Positions 49,691-54,088 of a DNA stretch of 54,088 bases are shown in pieces (the stretch's first letter is position 1; every line of letters starts with the position of its first letter). Location: contig CALWVN010000012.1 in the NCBI GenBank assembly GCA_944384995.1, forward strand, positions 1 through 54,088. Reading direction: 5' to 3'. The stretch is from an uncultured Clostridia bacterium. GTDB taxonomy: Bacteria; Bacillota; Clostridia; Oscillospirales; Acutalibacteraceae. A model generated the notes under the pieces. It had not been told where the DNA came from. It did not search any database and worked only from the letters and a program-made list of their open reading frames with translations. The translations under genes and the position numbers were made by a program.

Positions 49691-50500
49691 ATGGCGAAGA
49701 AAGCAAAAAAACCGGCGGAAGAGATCGTCGAAAAGGACATGACCACCGCGCGCTTTGACAAAGGCTATATGGCTGTGGCGATCCTCCTGGTCGTCGCGTT
49801 TCTCGTCACCGTGAGCGCGACCTATTTCCGTTCGCGGTACATCATGTTCTATCCCGAGCGTGTCGCCGAGCAGTATTGTGCTTCGGCGGTCGTGGGCAAG
49901 GACGACTTCAACTCGCTGAAATACACGACGCTTATCCAAAATCTGTATCTCGGCAATTATTTCCGGGACAATTACATCAAGCCCGTCCTGCCTAAGGGCG
50001 AAAGCACAACAGAGCGCACGCCCGAAGAGCTCGGGGCGCTCGAGCATCAGATGTCTGATGTGATGGACGCGTATTATGCCGACATCATCGTGAGCAACAC
50101 CGACAAGACACTGGACACGGTGCTGACGCTGTATGTGGCAAAATATGTTGAGACCTATGAACAGGTGTTCGGCGAGCCGGCGCTGAGCGCGGTGGAGGAT
50201 GACCTTGTCACCTGCTTTGAAGCGAGTGTGGCCGTCTACAGCGCCGCAAACGGCGCGGACGCCGAAGAGACTTCTTCGGAAGTGACACGCGAATATTCCG
50301 ACGAAGAAGTCGCCGCGTACCGCGATGCGCTCTCCGGTGAAGCGCGCGCGACCTACGAACGGGTCGGCGTTTCGCCCGACGCGGTCGAGGATGTGTGCGA
50401 GGTCACATACAGCTATACGGCAGACGGCGAGGCGTATGACTACACCTGTACGCTTGTGAAGATCGGCATGCAGTGGTACGTGGACATCACGACGCTGTAA
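49691..50500 (+). CDS. membrane-anchored protein of unknown function (269 residues)
   Basis: A charged N-terminus (MAKKAKKPAEEIVEKDMTTARFDKGY) and one membrane helix (about residues 28-47) precede a long soluble domain of about 220 residues, predicted outside. It is acidic and helical at first (ERVAEQYCASAVVGKDDFNSL, MSDVMDAYYADIIVS) with strands at the end (CEVTYSYTADGEAYDYTCTLVKIGMQWYVDI). No family is recognised. Tight coupling to the GPH transporter (2-bp gap) suggests a joint function. A strong terminator follows. Confidence 0.8.
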   Translation: MAKKAKKPAEEIVEKDMTTARFDKGYMAVAILLVVAFLVTVSATYFRSRYIMFYPERVAEQYCASAVVGKDDFNSLKYTTLIQNLYLGNYFRDNYIKPVLPKGESTTERTPEELGALEHQMSDVMDAYYADIIVSNTDKTLDTVLTLYVAKYVETYEQVFGEPALSAVEDDLVTCFEASVAVYSAANGADAEETSSEVTREYSDEEVAAYRDALSGEARATYERVGVSPDAVEDVCEVTYSYTADGEAYDYTCTLVKIGMQWYVDITTL

Positions 50501-51446
50501 GCGGAAAGCAGTCGAAATACAATATACGCATAAAGCAAAGGACGGTTTGTGTCAGAGACGACACAAACCGTCCTTTTTAGATCTCAGAAGGCAGAGGTTA
50601 GAGATGAGAAGCGCGATGGGAAAAATTGCCGAAAAAACAAAAATCCGTTCAGACGCGGAGTGGCAGTGATTCCCCTGATCGGGGAAATGTCGCGAAGCGA
50701 CAAAAGGGTGCCCGCTTTCGGAGAAAATTCCATGCCTGCCCGGGCACGTAGTGGCAGGCTTCCACGCCTGCCTAAGGCATGTATAGATTCCAAACGACCT
50801 ACGTCTATACTTGAATCCTAATATTTTATGTCGTAGGGGCGGGTTTCCACGCCCGCCCGAGCAAAGTGCGGAAAGAAAACAACCTGCGTCTGTTATGAAA
50901 ACCGCAATTCTGTTTTTCGCGCAGCCGATTACAAAAACCAACTTCCTTGCGGGCGGGCATGGAAACCCGCCCCTACAGGATTGTAGAGATTTTTCGTTAC
51001 TTTCGCAGCCGAAAAATTATACGAACGCTCGGTTTTCATAAAATCTTCCTGCGCCGCTTCTGACATCTAACATCTGTATTCTGAGCTCTGTCCGCGGGCG
51101 GGCGCTTAAGCCCCGCCCCTACCACTATAAATTTTATTCTTTCTGCACAGCCGCAGTAACGCGTAAAACCCGCCGATACCACATCTGTTTTCTAATATCT
51201 GCCATCTGAATTCTGCAATGTGCTTTTCACCCTGCAAACATGACATTTCGTCCCGAACCCCTTGCAAACCTTGCGGCAAGGGGTTAAAATGCAAAATATA
51301 TGTGGGGAAAAATATGGAAACACACAAGCCCCCCGCGCCGCGAGCAATGTCCGGCGCACTTGTAAACGGCACGCAGAGCGGAGAAATAAGCACGCGGAAT
51401 ACTTGCACATCGATCCGCTGCCCTGCGCAATGCGCAGCACGCTGCA
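50501..51446. repeat. 946-bp gene-free repeat-rich region
   Basis: After the operon terminator there are degenerate TAGA/CTGA heptad stretches (50576-50612, 51058-51090, 51176-51219). At 50670-50710 the block ATTCCCC...GGGGAAATGTCGCGAAGCGACAAA is shared with repeat copy C near 53.1 kb. At least four hairpins of the GTAGGGGCGGGC / GCCCGCCCCTAC type occur (50750-50772, 50833-50858, 50950-50976, 51093-51122). I see no gene. A hairpin CCCCTTGCAAACCTTGCGGCAAGGGG sits at 51260-51285. Confidence 0.75.
50537..50578 (+). terminator. strong terminator of the transporter operon
   Basis: A perfect 17-bp stem (50537-50553 with 50560-50576), loop AGAGAC, and a T-run TTTTT at 50574-50578. Confidence 0.93.
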
Positions 51447-51671
51447 TCAGCGCTCGGGCGGGTCGGGATGCTTCTTTTGGAATTCGTGCCCTGTAATCAG
51501 ATAGTGAATGGACACGTCGAAGTATTCCGACATGCGTATGAGCATTTTCTGCCCCGGTTCCCGCTTGCCGTTTTCGTATTGCGAAAGGGCTTCGCGTGTG
51601 ATATTCAAGTCCAGGGCGACCTTCTGCTGATTCAATCCCCGGCGCTTACGGATTTCTTTTAGCCCATCCAA
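51447..51671 (-). CDS. XRE-family regulator (74 residues)
   Basis: The protein is essentially one Cro/C1-type HTH: LKEIRKRRGLNQQKVALDLNITREALSQYENGKREPGQKMLIRMSEYFDVSIHYLI. The start is most likely TTG 51671, because AAGGTG (51678-51683) is 6 bp upstream and the frame then begins as is usual for the family; GTG 51680 overlaps the SD. Two tandem palindromes immediately upstream are likely operators. It diverges from the membrane-protein gene at 52057, repeating the layout seen at 14.0-14.7 kb. Confidence 0.85.
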   Translation of the reverse strand: MDGLKEIRKRRGLNQQKVALDLNITREALSQYENGKREPGQKMLIRMSEYFDVSIHYLITGHEFQKKHPDPPER

Positions 51672-51690
51672 ACATATCACCTTGACTTTA

Positions 51691-51733
51691 TTGTAACGAT
51701 TTGTTACAATAAAAACGTAACGTTTTGTTACGT
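51691..51733. promoter_or_regulatory. two tandem palindromic operators (GTAAC-5 bp-GTTAC)
   Basis: TTGTAAC-GATTT-GTTACAA (51691-51709) and ACGTAAC-GTTTT-GTTACGT (51715-51733) have centres 24 bp apart. They share the core GTAAC-N5-GTTAC and lie 20 bp before the XRE start, which is typical of autoregulation. Confidence 0.75.
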
Positions 51734-51959
51734 TTCTTGCTCTTTTGCCGGTACCGGGCACAAATGTCCGATGCTGGGCGCAAACCGGCGGCGGTACGCC
51801 CAACCCCCTGCGGCGCGCGCTGCCGGTTTGTGTGCATAAAATGCAAGGCGTTTGAATGATTTGTGAAAAAACTTCATCGAACTTTGTGCAAATCGCTCAG
51901 TTAGAAACGACAATCCGCGAAAAATAAGTGTTTTTTTCCGATAAATTTTTAATATTTTA

Positions 51960-51989
51960 TTGACAAATTGTTTCCGCAGACGGTATAAT
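51960..51989 (+). promoter_or_regulatory. promoter of the 52057 gene
   Basis: TTGACA (51960-51965), 18 bp, TATAAT (51984-51989). The leader of about 60 nt ends in GGAGGT. Confidence 0.8.
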
Positions 51990-52056
51990 AATACATCCCT
52001 AATTATAGGGTTATTGTCGCAATTTTCTATTTTCACCGAATTCGGAGGTATTCAAC

Positions 52057-52872
52057 TTGGCAGAACCCCTGTTGTTTCATGCAGATTATTCGGGCGCGGG
52101 CGAGGCGCGCGGGACGTATAACAATTCTTCCGCAAACTTTACCGTTTCCTATATCAAGCGCAAGGATATGAAGGCGCTGTACCCGTCGGGCGGGTTCAAT
52201 GTTCGCGGGCAGATCGGCGCGGGACGCGAGCAGCTCGGTACGCTTTCATCGGGCGGCGAGGGCGAGGAGATCGTCTACAGCGTCGCGAAGCTCGCGCACA
52301 AGCGCGTGGCGGGCTATGTGCCCGTCGGCGGCAACGATTATATCGCCGTTATGCGCGACACGCTGCTTTTGTGGATCCTGTTCGCGCTGCTGGCGCTGGC
52401 GCTCATCGCAGGGCTTGCGTTCGGCATCCGTGCGGCGGTCTTGACGAGCACGGAACCGGAGACCACCACCGCGCCGCTGGGCGTGGTCGACCCGAACGCG
52501 CAGCTCGGCGAAGGGGAACTGGATGTCCCCGAGCATATCGACACGGCCGGCGCGAACATCAAGTTCTCCGGCATTACGGAAATGCACTTCGTCGCAGGGC
52601 AGCGGGAACAGAATTACATCTTCTCCAACCCCGAGGTCAATCCCTGCTATTTCCAAATCACGATCACTCTGTCCGACACGGGCGAAACGATCTATACGTC
52701 GGATCTGCTGCCGCCGGGCTATTCGATTTCCCGCTTCACGCTGAACCGGGCACTCGACGCGGGCGAATATGACGTCGTGGTGCATTTTGATACCTTCAGC
52801 TTTGACAGCGAGCAGCGCCCCTTGAACAAAATGGACTTCAAGACGGTGATCATCGCGGAAGAAGCGGAGTAA
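52057..52872 (+). CDS. membrane protein with N-terminal cytoplasmic and C-terminal extracytoplasmic domains (module 2)
   Basis: The 271-residue protein has a soluble N-terminal part of about 100 residues (MAEPLLFHADYSGAGEARG...), one membrane helix (about residues 103-127: TLLLWILFALLALALIAGLAF), a Thr/Pro linker, and a domain of about 110 residues from LDVPEHIDTAGANIKF. That domain has the same order of motifs as the 14650 protein: NPEVNPCYFQITITLSDTG, YTSDLLPPGYSIS, LDAGEYDVVVHF and PLNKMDFKTVII. The start is TTG 52057, with GGAGGT 9 bp upstream. Function unknown; the divergent XRE gene is its likely regulator. Confidence 0.8.
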   Translation: MAEPLLFHADYSGAGEARGTYNNSSANFTVSYIKRKDMKALYPSGGFNVRGQIGAGREQLGTLSSGGEGEEIVYSVAKLAHKRVAGYVPVGGNDYIAVMRDTLLLWILFALLALALIAGLAFGIRAAVLTSTEPETTTAPLGVVDPNAQLGEGELDVPEHIDTAGANIKFSGITEMHFVAGQREQNYIFSNPEVNPCYFQITITLSDTGETIYTSDLLPPGYSISRFTLNRALDAGEYDVVVHFDTFSFDSEQRPLNKMDFKTVIIAEEAE

Positions 52873-52894
52873 GGCGGGACGAAGCCCTGCGTCT

Positions 52895-53027
52895 TTCCTC
52901 CCTCTGATGAGGGAGGTGGCAAAACGGCGTATGCGCCGTTTTGACGGAGGGAGAGACAAAGAGAAACAAAACGAATCTCTCCCCCAGTCTCGCTGGCGCT
53001 CGCCAGCCCCCTCGTCAGAGGGGGCAA
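52895..53027. repeat. dispersed element copy B
   Basis: Left arm hairpin CCTCCCTCTGATGAGGGAGG, variable stem aaaacggcg-TAT-gcgccgtttt, GACGGAGGGAGAGA; centre of about 19 bp; right arm TCTCTCCCCCAGTC, variable stem ctggcg-CT-cgccag, GCCCCCTCGTCAGAGGGGGC. Same plan as copy A at 10.5 kb. Confidence 0.92.
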
Positions 53028-53061
53028 GGGAAAGCGATGACCGACAGCTTTTCGTCTACCG

Positions 53062-53173
53062 TTCCTCCCTCTGATGAGGGTGATTCCCCGCAGTGCGGGG
53101 AAATGTCGCGAAGCGACAAAGGGGACGGCGCCGTTGGCGGTGGCGCGGCGGAACGCCGTGCCGGAGGGAGAGA
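53062..53173. repeat. dispersed element, lone left arm variant (copy C)
   Basis: It starts TTCCTCCCTCTGATGAGGG like the others but carries an inserted ATTCCCC-GCAGTGC-GGGGAAAT / GTCGCGAAGCGAC segment. It then has a long variable stem and ends CCGGAGGGAGAGAC. No matching right arm precedes or follows the DUF559 gene. Confidence 0.8.
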
Positions 53174-53203
53174 CGTGGGGATAAGAAAAAATCGGAGTGT
53201 TCT

Positions 53204-53563
53204 ATGTTACCGTATGATAAAGAGTTAATTGTACGAGCAAAAGAACTCCGAAAACACATGACGCCATGGGAAATCAAATTGTGGACGCGCTTTTTACGCG
53301 GATACCCGGTTCGATTCCAAAGGCAAAAAGTCATTGGTTCATATATAGTGGATTTCTACTGCGCGAAAGCGCGCTTGGTCATTGAGCTTGACGGCGGCGG
53401 ACACTATGCGGAAACGCAGAAAGCATATGATGCACAGCGAGAAGAAACGCTGAAAAAGCACGATTTGAAAGTTTTGCGATTCTGTAATTTAGATATAGAT
53501 AACAACTTTTATGAAGTGTGCGCTTGCATTGATCGTGCGGTGAAACAAGCGATGCCGCCGTAA
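53204..53563 (+). CDS. DUF559 (PD-(D/E)XK endonuclease-like) protein
   Basis: The 119-residue protein has the DUF559 pattern: ELIVRAKELRKHMTPWEIKLW, VRFQRQKVIGSYIVDFYCAKARLVIELDGGGHY, YDAQREETLKKHDLKVLRF and NNFYEVCACIDRAV. The Asp of VDFYC, the Glu/Asp of IELDG and the following region resemble a Vsr-like PD-(D/E)XK nuclease site. GGAGTG lies 5 bp before ATG 53204. The gene lies between a lone left arm of the dispersed element and a tandem array of complete copies. It may be a passenger or an actor of that element; this is inference. Confidence 0.85.
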   Translation: MLPYDKELIVRAKELRKHMTPWEIKLWTRFLRGYPVRFQRQKVIGSYIVDFYCAKARLVIELDGGGHYAETQKAYDAQREETLKKHDLKVLRFCNLDIDNNFYEVCACIDRAVKQAMPP

Positions 53564-54088
53564 GATGCAAAGAACCGCCAACCGTTCCTCCCTCTGATGA
53601 GGGAGGTGGCAAAACGGCGAATGCGCCGTTTTGACCGGAGGGAGAGATGGGAAAAATAAAAAGAAATCTCTCCCCCAGCCGCCTTGCGGCGGCAGCCCCC
53701 TCGTCAGAGGGGGCAAGGAGAAAGGCTGAAAGTCTGCACAAACCGTTCCTCCCTCTGACGAGGGAGGTGGCACGCGCGAGAGCGCGTGACGGAGGGAGAG
53801 ACAAAGATAAGCAAAATATTTCTCTCCCCCAGTCTCGCTGGCGCTCGCCGGCCCCCTCGTCAGAGGGGGCAAGGAGAAAGGCTGAAAGTCTGCACAAACC
53901 GTTCCTCCCTCTGATGAGGGAGGTGGCAAAACGGCGAATGCGCCGTTTTGACCGGAGGGAGAGATAGAAAAAATAAAAAGAAATCTCTCCCCCAGCCGCC
54001 TTGCGGCGGCAGCCCCCTCGTCAGAGGGGGCAAGGAGAAAGGCTGAAAGTCTGCACAAACCGTTCCTCCCTCTGATGAGGGAGGTGGC
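53564..54088. repeat. tandem array of dispersed elements D, E, F and G (G cut by the window edge)
   Basis: Copies begin at 53585, 53746, 53902 and 54063, giving periods of 161, 156 and 161 bp. D (53585-53716) and F (53902-54033) are almost identical, with right stem gccgc-CTT-gcggc. E (53746-53872) has left stem acgcgc-GAGA-gcgcgt and right stem ctggcg-CT-cgccgg. The linker AGAAAGGCTGAAAGTCTGCA recurs after D, E and F. The array runs off the right end. Confidence 0.93.

Larger units (their letters stand above)
51672..52056. other. 385-bp divergent region between XRE regulator and the 52057 gene
   Basis: It holds the operators (51691-51733), an inner GC-rich stretch with no recognisable feature (51740-51840), an AT-rich stretch, and the rightward promoter TTGACA (51960-51965) with TATAAT (51984-51989), 18-bp spacing. 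Confidence 0.65.
52873..53203. other. 331-bp gene-free stretch with repeat copies B and C-left
   Basis: It holds the full element B (52895-53027), a 34-bp linker, and a variant left arm (53062-53173) that runs to the DUF559 gene. There is no separate coding sequence. Confidence 0.75.

Noticed and set aside
48189-49706. Open frame of about 505 codons on the minus strand opposite the GPH transporter
   Set aside because: It mirrors a clear transporter gene. The translation is Arg/His/Asp-rich with no domain, which is the typical shadow of a GC-rich gene.
53204-53563. Vsr mismatch endonuclease
   Set aside because: The fold class is similar, but the length and motifs match DUF559, and no cytosine methyltransferase gene is adjacent.
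53379-54058. Long minus-strand frames with repeated SAFLLAPSDEGA-like peptides
   Set aside because: They are translations of the tandem repeat elements; stem-loop DNA, not protein, explains the periodicity.
53585-54088. CRISPR array
   Set aside because: Units are 156-161 bp with internal inverted arms and nearly identical contents. There are no short direct repeats with unique 30-40 bp spacers and no cas genes.

Overview
The window is a GC-rich chromosomal segment that looks like a Gram-positive, endospore-forming Clostridia, most likely an Oscillospirales/Ruminococcaceae-type gut anaerobe. The grounds are the gene order topA-trmFO-plsX-rnc-smc-ftsY, an L27 ribosomal protein with a cleavable N-terminus next to its Prp protease, a SpoIIE phosphatase, strong AGGAGG-type ribosome binding sites, and promoters of the TTGACA-17-TGnTATAAT kind. 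The assignment rests on family recognition only; no database search was possible.

Layout. 1-13.8 kb is a dense core cluster on the + strand: topoisomerase I tail, tRNA modification, phospholipid synthesis, RNase III, chromosome condensation (SMC), SRP receptor (FtsY), nucleotide clean-up (RdgB), YhbY, NAD synthesis (NadD), YqeK, ribosome silencing (RsfS) and LeuRS. 13.7-15.8 kb is an AT-richer islet with an XRE regulator, a membrane-anchored protein and a secreted protein. 15.9-17.5 kb is a leftward PHP-phosphoesterase operon, followed by tRNA-Thr(GGT), a secreted protein with a tail anchor, and a PadR/HAAS/DUF4097/PspC envelope-stress operon (20.0-22.1 kb). 22.6-28.8 kb carries spoIIE, proBA, a membrane protein and rpe. 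28.7-33.4 kb carries a MecA-like gene facing an unusual rnfD-rnfE-rnfA trio and a putative glycoside hydrolase. 33.6-36.5 kb is a manganese (yybP-ykoY) riboswitch with a P-type cation ATPase. 36.6-40.6 kb is leftward: an ECF sigma factor operon, then GDPD-MBL nuclease-RlmH. 41-47 kb has a TPR/DUF4037 pair, hemolysin III, the L21-Prp-L27 operon and a small XRE switch. 46-50.5 kb has an rRNA methyltransferase, a lipid kinase and a sugar-type transporter. 50.5-54.1 kb is repeat-rich, with an XRE/membrane-protein pair and a DUF559 nuclease gene embedded in a repeat array that continues past the right edge.

Most interesting points. (1) An Rnf/Nqr-like membrane trio (D, E, A; no B, C or G at this locus) in which the residues that bind FMN and the [2Fe-2S] cluster appear to be missing from all three subunits. 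(2) A family of about 130-bp intergenic elements with imperfect terminal inverted repeats and stems that change sequence while staying paired. They form a tandem array around a DUF559 nuclease gene. (3) Two separate XRE regulator / membrane-protein modules (14.0-15.7 kb and 51.4-52.9 kb) that share the same extracytoplasmic domain and the same divergent layout. (4) An FtsY whose acidic domain is at the C-terminus and ends in a basic-aromatic segment overlapping rdgB.
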